Shown here piece by piece: positions 1 to 12,100 of a DNA stretch of 64,000 nt. How positions within the stretch are numbered: the first letter of the stretch is position 1; each line of letters begins with the position of its first letter. The notes beneath the pieces were generated by a model. The model saw only the letters and a program-made list of their open reading frames with translations. It was not told the origin of the DNA and ran no database searches. The DNA is taken from NCBI GenBank assembly GCA_964020085.1, contig OZ026598.1, positions 18,128,201-18,192,200 of the forward strand, written 5' to 3'. This DNA comes from Micromussa lordhowensis (Eukaryota; Cnidaria; Anthozoa; Scleractinia; Lobophylliidae). Both the position numbers and the translations under genes were made by a program.

Positions 1-3000
1 AGCAGCGAAGAATCTTCCCCAAAGAAAGACAAGCGTTGGACAGACACGTTGAAAAAGAAAAAACTATCACGCGGCCATTCCTGCGACTACAGATTACGAG
101 GAAATGTAACACCGCTCACTCACCCAGACAACGCCAAGAACAAACACCCAAGCATGAGAAGAAAGAATTCACAGACAATTACCAATCTGACGAGTTTATT
201 CGATAGAGAGGGCCGTTTCTGTGGTTATCTCACCGAGGTCAGGTTCAATAAGTTTGGTACGACGCATTTACGAAGGTGGTGTGTTGTTAAGAACGGACTG
301 TTAATCCTCTTCAATAGTGCAAGAGAAGACACTCCTCAAGCAACGCTGTCGCTAGTGGACATGTGGCTTACGGATAAAAGCGAAGAGTCTCGAAAGAAGT
401 TTTGTTTTATGCTCGAGGACAAGGATGGTAACGAGACGACCTTACAGACGACAGTCGAAGAAGATTTCCAGAAGTGGATGGGTATACTCGAGTTGTTCAC
501 GGAGTTGCGAGTAGAGAGACCGCAGCCTGAAGTAGCGGCCGAGACGCTCAGTAAAACAGATTCTTGTGCCAGCGATTTGGGAGACGGATCGTTTGAGCGA
601 GGGACATTACGAACAATGAGCTCCCGCGCGGCCGCAAAAATAAAGGACGAAATATATGCCCTGGCTCCCGGGAAGGTTAGAACATCGCTAAGAATGAAGC
701 TATCCCAGAGAAGGAATGTGATTGATTTTTTCCGGAAAACGCACAGCTCGTACGATTTAGAGGGCGGAGCGCCTCCTGAGGGCTCGTCCCTCCCGGAAGC
801 TGATGTCGACACGTTGGCTGTTTTCGGCGGCAATTTGACCCAAGTAGAATCGGACGGGTCAACGAATTCAAGATGGTGTACAATAAGGCAGAAAGAACTG
901 TTGATTTTCTCAGACCGGAAAGCTTCAGATCCACTTCGGAAAATACCTCTGTTAAGATCAGCGTTCAGTGATTTGAGCGATGAGGAAAGCAGCCCGAACA
1001 GGTTTCAAATTCGTTTTTCCAACGAAACTCTTGTTTTCGACGCGTGCGATAAATTCGATCACAACCGATGGCTCCGAATGTTGGCTTCGGAGATCGAGAG
1101 ACGAAACTCGAGCGACGACGACAGGCCGAAGTGCGTCGGTCGGCTGACTTCGCCGACGTTTACGAAAAAGAAGATACTACATCGGAAGACTCGGAGCGAG
1201 GCGCTGTCACAAGAAGTAGAGACGCCTGCCTCGGCAACGAAGACGCTTGAAGGTTCTACGAGTTCTACTGATAGACTCATGAGTGGGTATCTTCAGGAGG
1301 TCCGTGAAACCCACGGCGCTAGAACTCTTTTGCGACGGTGGTGTGTAGCGACGAGCGAGAAGTTCATCGTGTACGAGAATCAAAACTCCACGAAAGCTTC
1401 GTTTGAGTGGGAACTCTCACAAATGACCGTTGAAGATCAGAGCGACATAGATGCAGGGTCGTTTGGGTTTCGTGTCTTTCTTGGCGAGGAAAAGCTGTGT
1501 TTTAAAATTATTGACGAAGACTCCGCGCGGCACTGGTTGAGCGTGTTAGCGCGCTATTGCTATTCAGTTTCAGCAAGTGAACCGCTAAGGTCAAATAGCA
1601 AAGAGGACAGAAGGCGCTCTGCGAGCGATAACGATCTCAAATCGAAATCGGCCGAAAAGGACCCGGACGTTCTCGAAGTGCTTAGCGAAGGGAGGGCGAG
1701 TGGACGAAAGCTCATGCGAAGGGCAACCGAAGATTCCACTTTCTTCCGAAAGTTTAATCGTTCCGAGTTGTTCAAGGCGCCATGGCGAGCGTCCACAGAA
1801 AGGCTGGAGGTAAAGATGAGGGATCGGGAACGATCAGGCCGGGCGGCCGCTAATAAGGCCTTGAAAAGGTTCTCTTGTGGTAGTCTGTTCGACAGCAATG
1901 GAAAGTACAGCGGCCACCTGATGGAACTTATCACCCACGAGTTGTACAGCAGCCAAGTGCGCAGGTGGTGTGTCCAGAAAGATGATTATTTATACGTTTA
2001 CGAGAACGAGGCCACTGATGACCCCATCAAGGTTGTTCCTCTCTGTAACGCCAAAGTAGTGGATACCAGTGACGTCGAAGGTTGTATTTACAGATTCAGA
2101 GTCGATTATGGCGAGGGGAAGGCTGTGTTTTTCCGAGCACTAACTCGCACCGATTTGGAAAAGTGGACGACTGTCATCTCAGTGAAGACCGCTGTCCTGC
2201 TGGACCGGAGCGAGCGCCAGCTCAGACGCAGTCGCACGTTTAGTTCAGAGAAAAGCTCTAGTGAAAGCGAGGTAACCTCGCCGGATAACAGACCCACACG
2301 TTCTCTGACTGCCGACTCCGGCTCTTACAATGAAACGGTTTCCATCTGGTCTGCTGATAGCGTCTTTGGTCCAGCAAATGACCCCAGCTCAGCAGGTTTA
2401 AAACCTGTTGGTCCAGATGTCGAAACCAGTACATCTCCTGTTGAACGAAAAGATGAACAGTCACCAAATGACCAACGCGAAGATTTGCCTTCAGCCGAAA
2501 GAACAGGCTCGGAAGCTGAAATTTCTGATAGCTGCCGAAAAACTGTCACTAGTCTTTCGAGTATCGAAGATTTGGGTCACGTTTACGAGAATTTCTTGGC
2601 CTTCGCTTCCGCGATGGCTGAAAGAAGCCCCGAGTTCCAAGAACAGCTTTATCACGTGTATGAGAATGTTACGCAGGCGCTGGACAGAGGAGATCTGGGA
2701 AGCACGCAAAACGATGATGGGCAAATTACACAAGAGCTCCCTGAAGAGGTTCATCAAGGAACTAAGGAGGGCAATGATTTGGGAAGCCCTTCGATGGAAA
2801 TGTCATCAGAGTTCGAGAAGATCAGTTTGCGGGAAAATGAGGAAAAAGACACTTCGTACGAGTACAGATATTCAGGAGTCCAGGGCGAATCCGAGCTGGA
2901 GAAAGTTGTGGAGGATGCCCATGAAAACGAGCAACATGTTATGGATGCCGCGACTGAAGACGAGAAGAGTTTGCAGACTGAAGCTAACCAAGATAACGTT

Positions 3001-5289
3001 GTGGTGAGTGGCGGTTTGATCAGTTTGCGGGAAAATGAGGAACAAGACACTTCGTACGAGTACAGATATTCAGGAACCCAGGGCGAATCCGAGCTGGAGA
3101 AAGTTGTGGAGGATGCCTATGAAAACGAGCAACATGTTATGGATGCCGCGACTGAAGACGAGAAGAGTTTGCAGACTGAAGCTAACCAAGATAACGTTGT
3201 GGTGAGTGGCGGTTTGATCAGTTTGCTGGAAAATGAGGAACAAGACACTTCGTACGAGTACAGATATTCAGGAACCCAGGGCGAATCCGAGCTGGAGAAA
3301 GTTGTGGATGCCAATGAAAGCGAGCAACATGTTATGGATGCCGCGACTGAAGACGAGAAGCGTTTGCAGACTGAAGCTAACCAAGATAACGTCATGGTGA
3401 GTGGCGGTTTTACGGGCGAGACTGAGAACGCAGCTGTTGAATGTGTGTCTAGAGGTGCTGAAGAACTGGTGGAAGCTCCAGATAGCAATGGCAGCGATGA
3501 AGGCCTTATGAACGAGAATGCTGTTGACGAAAGCGAGCAGGAAACAGTCACGAGCAAAAACGAGAACGACATTGAAGAGTTTCAAGATACTGAGAATGAC
3601 ACAAGATGCATCGATGTTGAGGATCCCATCAGCACCAGTGATGAGTTACAATCGGAGACTGGTGAAAACATGAATGAAGCGACAACAGGTGAATCGTCCC
3701 TGCAACATGAAAGCGTTCGAGAAGATTCTTCCAGCCGTCGTCTGGTTCGTGTTGACGATGTAAGTACTATTGAAACGGAAGAGAGCTCGCTTTATCTGGT
3801 GGAACAAGTGAGCGACCAAGTGTGCGGGAGAGAAATCGACAGTGAGCAGTTTAGCGAGCCTGTTGTTGACTCAAGCGACGTGTTAGATGCTGTACGAGTT
3901 TCAACCCCGTGTTACAACAATAATTCTGTGTCTCCGCTTTTGGAACGTGATTGTCTTGCTTCGGCTGTTGACGAGCCGGCTTCAAACGAGGACGATGAAA
4001 GAAGGACCTCGAATATTGAAGACCAAGATTCTAACAATGCTCCTGAATGTGCTGGAAATGATTTCAATGTTGGAAACGACGATGAAAGTTTGAACAAGCT
4101 CGAGGTCCCTGAAACTGAGCCACCGCGTTTTACTGCAGCGGAAAACGACGATTATCAGAAGGAACTTCAAGATGTTGAGCGTGGCACTGAAGGAGACAAA
4201 ACGTGGAATAATGCAGAGAGAATCCTTGACGCGACTGAGAATGTTTGTGCGGCTGAATCTCTCGAGTTATCTTTACCAGCTACGTTGAAATGCTCCAAAG
4301 AAGCCGAGGTTCGCTGTGAACAAACTCTTGCGTCGGAGGTTTACGTATCTGAGCACGCGCAGATTTGGGAAGAAGCTGTGACGCGCGTAGATGAAAGTCC
4401 TTCTTCGACAACGCAAGACTTCGAACATGAAAGCCACGCCCTGCTAGAATCACCAAACAGTGATCTTGAAAGTGGAGACTTTACCTCTACACAAAGCAGC
4501 CTAGAGGGCGAGCCTAGCGAAATGTGTAATGATTCTTACCAAGAAGACGCCGCCCTTAATAATGTCGCCCAGCCTCTTTCGTCTAGTCTGCCTAGCCAGA
4601 CCAATCTAGAAGATTCCAGTCCAGAAACTCGGATAGACTCAGTCAATGCTGTTGAGAATTACTCAGAAACGGTTTCGAAAACCAGCCATCTTGAAGAAAA
4701 ACTTCGCACTGCGTTCGCATTATCTAATGAACATGCTGAAAAATTCCAATCTACAGAGGTATGTTCTAACGATTCTCTTGGCAATGAACCCGTAGAGAAT
4801 AATTCAGCTCTTCAACAAGATATTGAAGAACCCGAGGATGCTCTGGACGAGGGCATCGAGTTAGAGAAAAGGTGTTCTTCAAGTGAGGGGTATTATACTC
4901 CTGAAGATACCTTAGAACTTTTGGTTAGAAGGGATAGTATTGCAGAAGAACAAACTGAGACAGATTGCGAGAGCGAGAGAACTCAAAACAGCAATCCTGA
5001 ACTTGGTTGTACAAGAGATGAAACAAAGCTAACTGATCCCGAAAGTGTTCTTCAGTCGGAGAAAGAAGATGTAGCGACATCATGCTTAGAACAAAACGAT
5101 CAGGAGTTTGCCAGAGAACTAGAAACTGATAATACGAACTCAGAAAGCCAGCCTCCTAGCGCCTGGAGTAACCATGACTCGAGCCTGACGAGAAGCCAAA
5201 TGGATATCCTGAAAGCTGTGACGGCGGCATTCGAGGAGATTCTGGAGCTTCATGGCGATGATAGTGACGCAGATGACACCAGACTCTGA
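1..5289 (+). CDS. Multi-PH-domain adaptor-like protein with long acidic tail (5' partial)
   Basis: The frame is open from base 1 to a TGA at 5287-5289 with no intron, giving at least 1762 residues; the true start lies upstream, since no ATG at the left edge looks like a start. Numbering from base 1, four PH-like domains lie near residues 74-170, 272-367, 427-520 and 636-730. Each has the strand signature (R)RWC (RRWCVV, SRWCTI, RRWCVA, RRWCVQ) and a C-terminal Trp in the closing helix (QKWMG, NRWLR, RHWLS, EKWTT). The rest is a low-complexity tail rich in Glu, Asp, Ser and Asn with three 66-residue repeats. Two tyrosine motifs, VYENF (Tyr862) and VYENV (Tyr887), fit the pYxNx pattern bound by Grb2-type SH2 domains (inference). 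PH sequence style recalls the AFAP1 family of actin/Src adaptors, but that family has two PH domains, so I give no symbol. Likely cytoplasmic or membrane-associated. Confidence 0.85.
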   Translation, partial: SSEESSPKKDKRWTDTLKKKKLSRGHSCDYRLRGNVTPLTHPDNAKNKHPSMRRKNSQTITNLTSLFDREGRFCGYLTEVRFNKFGTTHLRRWCVVKNGLLILFNSAREDTPQATLSLVDMWLTDKSEESRKKFCFMLEDKDGNETTLQTTVEEDFQKWMGILELFTELRVERPQPEVAAETLSKTDSCASDLGDGSFERGTLRTMSSRAAAKIKDEIYALAPGKVRTSLRMKLSQRRNVIDFFRKTHSSYDLEGGAPPEGSSLPEADVDTLAVFGGNLTQVESDGSTNSRWCTIRQKELLIFSDRKASDPLRKIPLLRSAFSDLSDEESSPNRFQIRFSNETLVFDACDKFDHNRWLRMLASEIERRNSSDDDRPKCVGRLTSPTFTKKKILHRKTRSEALSQEVETPASATKTLEGSTSSTDRLMSGYLQEVRETHGARTLLRRWCVATSEKFIVYENQNSTKASFEWELSQMTVEDQSDIDAGSFGFRVFLGEEKLCFKIIDEDSARHWLSVLARYCYSVSASEPLRSNSKEDRRRSASDNDLKSKSAEKDPDVLEVLSEGRASGRKLMRRATEDSTFFRKFNRSELFKAPWRASTERLEVKMRDRERSGRAAANKALKRFSCGSLFDSNGKYSGHLMELITHELYSSQVRRWCVQKDDYLYVYENEATDDPIKVVPLCNAKVVDTSDVEGCIYRFRVDYGEGKAVFFRALTRTDLEKWTTVISVKTAVLLDRSERQLRRSRTFSSEKSSSESEVTSPDNRPTRSLTADSGSYNETVSIWSADSVFGPANDPSSAGLKPVGPDVETSTSPVERKDEQSPNDQREDLPSAERTGSEAEISDSCRKTVTSLSSIEDLGHVYENFLAFASAMAERSPEFQEQLYHVYENVTQALDRGDLGSTQNDDGQITQELPEEVHQGTKEGNDLGSPSMEMSSEFEKISLRENEEKDTSYEYRYSGVQGESELEKVVEDAHENEQHVMDAATEDEKSLQTEANQDNVVVSGGLISLRENEEQDTSYEYRYSGTQGESELEKVVEDAYENEQHVMDAATEDEKSLQTEANQDNVVVSGGLISLLENEEQDTSYEYRYSGTQGESELEKVVDANESEQHVMDAATEDEKRLQTEANQDNVMVSGGFTGETENAAVECVSRGAEELVEAPDSNGSDEGLMNENAVDESEQETVTSKNENDIEEFQDTENDTRCIDVEDPISTSDELQSETGENMNEATTGESSLQHESVREDSSSRRLVRVDDVSTIETEESSLYLVEQVSDQVCGREIDSEQFSEPVVDSSDVLDAVRVSTPCYNNNSVSPLLERDCLASAVDEPASNEDDERRTSNIEDQDSNNAPECAGNDFNVGNDDESLNKLEVPETEPPRFTAAENDDYQKELQDVERGTEGDKTWNNAERILDATENVCAAESLELSLPATLKCSKEAEVRCEQTLASEVYVSEHAQIWEEAVTRVDESPSSTTQDFEHESHALLESPNSDLESGDFTSTQSSLEGEPSEMCNDSYQEDAALNNVAQPLSSSLPSQTNLEDSSPETRIDSVNAVENYSETVSKTSHLEEKLRTAFALSNEHAEKFQSTEVCSNDSLGNEPVENNSALQQDIEEPEDALDEGIELEKRCSSSEGYYTPEDTLELLVRRDSIAEEQTETDCESERTQNSNPELGCTRDETKLTDPESVLQSEKEDVATSCLEQNDQEFARELETDNTNSESQPPSAWSNHDSSLTRSQMDILKAVTAAFEEILELHGDDSDADDTRL
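2821..3411 (+). repeat. Three tandem 198-bp coding repeats in the PH protein
   Basis: Units begin at 2821, 3019 and 3217, each starting ATCAGTTTGC and encoding 66 residues (ISLRENEE... through ...VVVSGG). The third unit is 195 bp, lacking one codon, and is slightly more diverged. Units 1 and 2 differ at only a handful of bases, so the array is recent or kept uniform by gene conversion, and copy number may vary between individuals. Confidence 0.95.
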
Positions 5290-7341
5290 CGAGGGTAGAA
5301 AACACTACGTTCACTTAGTCAAGGAAAACTTATCAACAGATCAATTAAGTAAACAGACAGCTTCTTCGTGCGCTCAATTTTTCCTCAAGAGAAGTTTAAG
5401 ATTGGAGCCTAGAAATTCCATTCTGGTGACGGAGATCTACGAGTACGGAATTGGCGCAAGTTCTCTGATTGGCTGTTTCTTGCGTGGGAAAAGTGAGCAA
5501 TAACCAATCAGAGTCTTTGTAAAATTACGTCATCGACGCGAAATTTTTCGGGTCTAATAAGTGGGTGAAGATTTCTGCGCGGGAAGAGTGACTTCTGTTT
5601 ACTCAGGCCATAAGCAACTGTCCTCATCATCAAGACACCGGGATAGCCTAAGGTTGATATTTCAAAATTCTAACATGGCACCGAGGGTTTCTGCCAGACT
5701 TTAACATTTGTTCTTTTTTTGGCATCAAGTCTCTTTTGAGAATAACCAGCGAGGGGAATGTCAGAGAATTTGCAAGTTGGGGCAAAAAGCCTCGAAGTCA
5801 TGTTAGAATTTTGATATATCGGAACATGGACTATTGTTCACTGTCGTCCAATGAATCATTCCAGTGTACAAACAGTTCAGTAAGTTTACTCAAAACCCAG
5901 CGTGGATGGTCTAAGGGCAAAGGTAACATTTCCACCAGCTTTCACCGCCTAACGGCGTTTGAAACATTCGTCTTTCCAGAGCCGAACATGTGAAGTAAGA
6001 AAAAATTTCTAAAGCACTTCGAAACCCCTTTTACTTCTTGACATTGTTTCCTAGAAATGACTTGTTTCCTAGCAGCTCCGCTACTTGAGATTTGTGGGCT
6101 CAGTTTTTCAGAAAACGTTGTTCCAATATTCCTTTAAGAAATCGATTTTTTTTATTTAATTACAATTCGCGGTGTATCCGAACTTGAAGGAACATTTCAA
6201 GTATGTTTTCAGTATTGATTAGAGCACTGTTACACAATTTGTGTCACAGGATTGTTGTACCGTGGCAAGAATACTTACATGGGCATTACTTGCTTTATCA
6301 ATGTTGTTAAGTTAGTCTTTTACATTGCTTTGGGTGGAGATGCGACGAAAAGTCCACTTCGTTGTATGTTAGTCAGCTAGGCTAGTACTATTATAATTAT
6401 TGAGATTTTATTAATGGCTTACCCTATCGCTCACATCCTGTTCTATGGTCGTCTGCATTAATCCCAAGCTTTTCAGTGACGAAAAAAGAACTCTCCAAGC
6501 AACAGTATGGTACGTTGAAATACCGAATTATTACGTGTTCTTAAATTGTAGAGATGTTTACCTTTCTGTTACTGATTAAGGCCTGCTTGACTTGGCCATG
6601 GCAAAAAAGCCTATACTGCTTTGACGTTTAATGTTTCCGCTTTCGTTTAATGTGCAATCAGAATTTCATCAGCTAAGAGATAAATTTTAATAGTAAGCAT
6701 CACGTTGCAACAGGTATTTACAGCAATAATATTAAGAAAGTACATAGTCATTTCTGTAGGATATGTTCAAATTCAAATATCACGCGACGTAAATTTGTCA
6801 CGCAATCACAATTCTCGCTTTGAAAATGATTAATATAATAATAATAATGAATGAATGAATAGATTAACGTTCTGTTAAAACCAGAACTTATTGAAATATC
6901 GTGGTCTAATTTGTAATAAGTAAACCGTGCCTTTTCATAAGTTCAAACGTTCAATGATGTGAAAGAAATTTTTTAAGAAATGTATGAATTTAATTTAAAT
7001 TATAGCTTAGTCTATTTAAGTTTGAAAGAGGAAGTACAGTCTTTGAAATTTTGCAAGGATTATAAATGTACACGTGTTGTAAAGGCGTCTTAAGTGCTCT
7101 GTTGACATATGCGTTCATAACAGAATTTATAACTTTCTCGTTCACCCTGTTTCAAATTATACATTTTGAGTAAACACAACGTTTACTGATGCAGGCGTTC
7201 TCAAGCTTTTCGGCCAGTGTTTGGTTAAATGACTGGCTGAGAAGTTTGAGGTAATCATAGCTTCTGTAATATATGCTGTACAGTTGAAGTAATGTTCCAA
7301 ATCATTTCATAGGAACAAAGATGTCTGTTATAGACAATAAA
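5290..7341 (+). other. Probable 3' UTR of the multi-PH gene
   Basis: There is no convincing coding frame after the stop. The region is AT-rich and ends at a canonical AATAAA at 7336-7341, the first strong polyadenylation signal downstream in a plausible setting. An (AAT)n/(GAAT)n microsatellite lies near 6833-6861. The extent is inferred; no transcript data are available. Confidence 0.45.
5463..5513. repeat. Inverted pair of CTCTGATTGG motifs
   Basis: CTCTGATTGG at 5463-5472 is mirrored by CCAATCAGAG at 5504-5513 with a 31-bp spacer. A similar pair lies at 31241-31285. These may be CCAAT-type protein sites or MITE remnants. Confidence 0.6.
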
Positions 7342-8963
7342 AGAGATGGAAAATGGTTATTGTACGTAATTCTTTAATTTTAAGTTGTTTTTTAACTTAA
7401 TAGCGGACCTTGAACTCGGATGGTAATAACTATTGAGACTGAGGTCTTTACGGGAAAATGTCAAACCGAGACCTTGAAGTATTGACCTTGGGATAGCGAG
7501 GTCATCAAGGTAAGGCCAATATTGGCCAGCGGCCCTCGCACGAGAGGTTATGCAAACAGTTACTTGGCATGCATCTAACTCTTTACCAATTCTGGTCTCG
7601 TTGAGGATCATTCTTGGGTCTGAAATAAGGGTGTATTTTCGTGACAACTAAATGGAGCATAACAGGTGCCTCAAAAGTGTTATCGCGTGTTTGTTTCTCT
7701 TTGTACACATATTCAATGTGTACCGTGTCAGGAACTACGAAATGAGACTGGGTAACTTCGTATTATATCGGCAGGTACCGTTGACGAAAAGAGAAAACGT
7801 TGAGTACATTTAAGACTACCCCGCTGCTCTTCAATACTGGACAGCATGTAAGTACACAGACTGTGCACCAAACCAACCGATGTGCAGGGAAGGCCTGGGA
7901 AGCATATAAACCTGTATATTTGAGTGTCACGCTTAACTAGGAGCTGCTTTCCATGTATGGTAACTCGTCACGTGACATCGAGTCTAAAGAAAACGGTACC
8001 CTCTTATTACCTTACTCGTCTCTGAAGGACTGGTACAGACAAAGACTTCTGATTTCAAGGAAGAGCTTTTATCCGTTTAGGAATCCGATACATGTAGATA
8101 GCTTTATTTTGAAAATTGCCACTTGTACTAAGTTCTTAAAACTGTTGAATTAGGGACACTGAAATCAAAATAATACTATGAAACTTAAAATAATACTAGG
8201 TTTCAGAAGTTCAAACTGGGACGAACAGAGAAATGTAAAAATCAAACTGGTTTAATTCATTTTTTAAATTGGCGGATTACAAATTTTTTTTGAATTGGCG
8301 GATTACAACTGAGGTAATTGATCCACCATTCCACTTACTCAATGAGAAAACAAATCACCTCTCCATGAAATTTCAAGAATGCAATTTTCTCATTATCTGA
8401 GCGAAACAGTTGATCACCCTCTAAGTTAAAACATAGCTATCTACATGCTTGGTTGAATGCTTTGTATGGGAAGATATTTCCAATTTGTACCACACCAGGA
8501 GCTCGTAAACCTGCTGTGTTGATTATGACAAGATTTGCCTGCTTTGCGCACGTATTCTTCACTGCTTCAAGTTTTAAATTCTAATTAGAAGATTACGTAC
8601 AAAGCACATGGAACTTTCGCGGGAAATGGGTGAACTTTACCTCTTGGGGCCAGCGGTCGATTGGGTATGTCATGTACCCCTTACTATAGTATAGAGTGTA
8701 GTGCAAAGCAAGATGGCCGATGGATGAAGATTTGCGAATCTGACTCGAATTTAGGCCTAAAAATATGCCATTTACCCCTGCCATGTTTTATTACTTCCTC
8801 TCCAATGTGATGTCATAATATAAGACTTAGGCTTTACCCGGAGATACCGGCAGTGTCGCAAAGATTCTTGTTTACAAACAATTCTTGAACGATCATCTAT
8901 CTATCCTAACCGCGATCGTGTGAGGCATTTATGTTCTAATTCACCCTTCTTTTTTATTTGCAG
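7342..8963. other. Intergenic region upstream of the hyaluronidase gene
   Basis: I see no gene. Short local duplications occur at 8160-8200 (AATAATACTA) and 8266-8308 (AATTGGCGGATTACAA twice). At 8944-8963 a pyrimidine tract ending in CAG looks like a 3' splice site for the 5' UTR exon of the next gene, so a further untranslated exon may lie somewhere in this stretch. Confidence 0.5.
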
Positions 8964-9156
8964 ATCCACTGTTTGAAGACAGAACGTGCGACTAAGTGAT
9001 GAGCGTTTACTATTTTTGGTCGTAGCAACATCTCATGGATTCCTCATTCAATCTGTTTGTGTTATATTTGGAATTCTTACATCATGATCTCATAAACGAA
9101 CTTAACCATGCGAGCGATCGCTTCCCAAAACATCTCAGACACAACATGAAAAAACT
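8964..9156 (+). other. Candidate 5' UTR portion of the first coding hyaluronidase exon
   Basis: It follows a good acceptor (TTTTTTATTTGCAG, ending 8963) and runs directly into the chosen start codon. It contains other out-of-frame ATGs (for example at 9146), so upstream ORFs may affect translation. Assigned only from the splice signal and position. Confidence 0.4.
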
Positions 9157-12100
9157 ATGTCTTATGTTCAGTGTCCCTTTACGGCTCTATCAACTCGATT
9201 ACTGCAGTTTCATCTTGTAGTCGCTGGTGTCTGTTTCCTTGGCTTTGCTGTGGATATTGAGAACTCCTTTTGTAAATGCGAGGACTTCCCGATACAGGAT
9301 CGGCCGTTTGTAGCGATTTGGAACGCCCCGACGGGTGGGTGTTATGTTAACTACAGCGTCAACATCAATTTGAGAGATTTTGACATCCTCGAGAATCCGA
9401 AGCAAACTTGGGATGGAAAATACGTTACGGTATTATATAATGCACAGCTGGGATTGTATCCGTATTTCACGAACGAGCAAGGAACAAATAGCTATAATGG
9501 AGGAATGCCCCAGGTAAACATGTGACCGTAATTACCTCGTTTCAGGTCATTGATTTTTCTTAAACTTCACTCTTTTTAGCCTCAAAGTTTACTGTTCAAG
9601 CTGAAATATCGAAGACAATTTCTTTAATTCTTCAGGGTTTTCAGTCATTATATTACAGGATTTGTATGTTTGTTTATGTTCATCTTACCAATGTTTACTA
9701 CCCACTTAAAAATAACCATTCAGTCAATTGAGGTCATTTGTGTACATTACCTGCAAGTTGCTATAAATTTCCTAGACTGAAATCCGAAACATTTTGTTAT
9801 TATTTTTTACCTTGAAGTTATGACATGCTGTAACAATTGTTTTCTTATTTTTCAGCTAATAAATTTAGCTGCACATCTACAGAAAATGAAAAAAGACGTT
9901 ATTAGAAAAATTCCAGACCCAGATTATAGTGGTTTGGCAATTATTGATTGGGAAGGCTGGCGCCCAACATGGGACAGGAATTTTGACTCAAAAAGAATTT
10001 ATCAAAGCAGATCCATAGAACTTGTTCAAGAAAAACACCCAGAGTGGTCAATGGAGGAAGTGATTAAGGAAGCGAAACAAGACTTTGAAAGTTCTGCTCG
10101 TGGGTTAATGGAAAGTTCTATAAAGTTAGCGAGACAGCTGAGACCCAAAGGATTGTGGGGTTTCTATGGATTCCCTGATTGTTTTGGAAAAGGTGAAACA
10201 AATTACCGTTGCTCTTATGAGGTAGGCTTGGTGTATTTTGTATTTTTTTTTGCATAGTAAATTAATTCTCTTTACACTCTAATAGTCTACTTGTGACACA
10301 TGGAAAATCATGTTTATGACAAAATCATGTTTCTTGATCAGGGCGGAGTTGTTTGAATGCCAATTAATGCTAACCCAGGATTAAAAGTTAACCAAAGTAT
10401 AAATTTGTCTTCTATAAAAATGTTTTTCACTTCTTATGTTTTGTTTAGTTTGAGATTATAGAAGTTCAAAACTGAAGGACAAACAGTGTAAACAGAAAAA
10501 CTCACCGAAAAGTTACAAAACTGAAAATATCAAAATTCTCGCTAATCCTGGGTTAGCTTAATCAGGCTTTGAACAACCCGGTCCAGTAGCCAAAGATGAA
10601 TGATTTACATCTTTTAATGTTCCTACAATATCACAGTTTACTTTAACAATTTATTATTTTATTAATTGATTCTGTAAATTTTAGACCCTTTGCAGCTGGG
10701 GTCACGTGACAAAATTGGTGCTAAGAATTTTTATTAATGGCTATAACTTCAAGAATTCCAGAAATGGAAAGGGCATATTGAAATAGCAAAATTGCCAAGT
10801 TTGAAGCCCCTGGCATTGCAGGCTTTCCTGTAAAACCGTGAACACCAGAGAAAATTTCTGGAATGTTTATTGTTTCGCTACCAATCAGATGCAAGATGAA
10901 ACTGCAACATGATTCACCCGTGAAGTACCCTTTACAACATCCTATTTATCACTCTTTTGGTTCTCTCTGAAAAAGTGCTATGTTTTTACTATAGGCAAAA
11001 ACCATTCAAAAACCAACCTACCAAACAGACCTAAAAGCGAGTGTAAATTGTCTGATCAAAAACCACCAATCACAGCTCACTAAGCATGACCTTTTGAACT
11101 GCATGTGAAACAAACACCGGTCAGCATCACTTGTGATTGGCTCATTTTTTTGCTCGCAGACGCATTGTCTAGTCTAGCTGTGTCTGATCCTGTCTACTTG
11201 GTGAAATCACTTTTCCGTATTAAATATATCATTCATATCTATCATTTGCTGATACATAAGCTTATATAGAAAAAGAACAATTTCCGTATTTGAGAACGGT
11301 TAAAATTGAAGATTTGTCATGGAAGAAAAAGCCAGCTTATTGTTTCGTGCCTAGTCATGACTAATCCATGCAGCGGTTTGGCAGTTCTCTTTTGCAGTTT
11401 CATCTCACATCTGATTGGTCACAAAACAATAAACATTCCAGAAATTTTCTCTGGTGTTCACGGTTTTACAAGAAAGACTGTAAAGAGCAAGTTTATACAA
11501 CAGTTTTAATTTTGGGAAAATTTAGAGGATATCTATGGAAAATGTTGCTTGAGAGCAAGGTGTTACTCTCCCAACATACATACATTCTTTTATTTTCTAA
11601 TAATTATTTGTACAAATTGGACATGCCCACAGGTAGCTAGCTAATCTAGGTGGGTCATGTCTTAACTAAAAAGAAAAAGATAAGTACAGAAGTTAACAGA
11701 AATCAGGAAACTAACTAGAGAGAGTACGTATACAAGTTTACAGAATTCAAAAATCTAGAAGTTAACTAAAGGAAATTAAGGAAATTAACTAGAGAGAGTA
11801 CGTATACAAGTTTACAGAATTCAAAAATCTAGAAGTTAACTAAAGGAAATTAAGGAAATTAACTAGAGAGAGTACGTATACAAGTTTACAGAATTCAAAA
11901 TTCTAGAAGTTAACTAAAGGAAATTAAGGAAATTAACTAGAGAGAGTACGTATACAAGTTTACAGAATTTAAAAATCTAGAAGTTAACTAAAGGAAATTA
12001 AGGAAATTAACTAGAGAGAGTATGTATACAAGTTTACAGAATTCAAAAATCTAGAAGTTAACTAAAAAGAGTAGGTATAGTTGTTATTCTGAAAATACAT

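Noticed and set aside
336..833. Open frame on the minus strand opposite the PH gene
   Set aside because: Shadow of the strongly coding plus frame; no domain or splice support.
2408..3572. Several open frames in other frames across the coding repeats
   Set aside because: They arise from the repeat itself; only the plus frame continuous from base 1 encodes PH domains and keeps open throughout.
11705..12066. Possible CRISPR-like array
   Set aside because: The 74-bp units are contiguous with no unique spacers; it is a minisatellite in a eukaryotic transposon.
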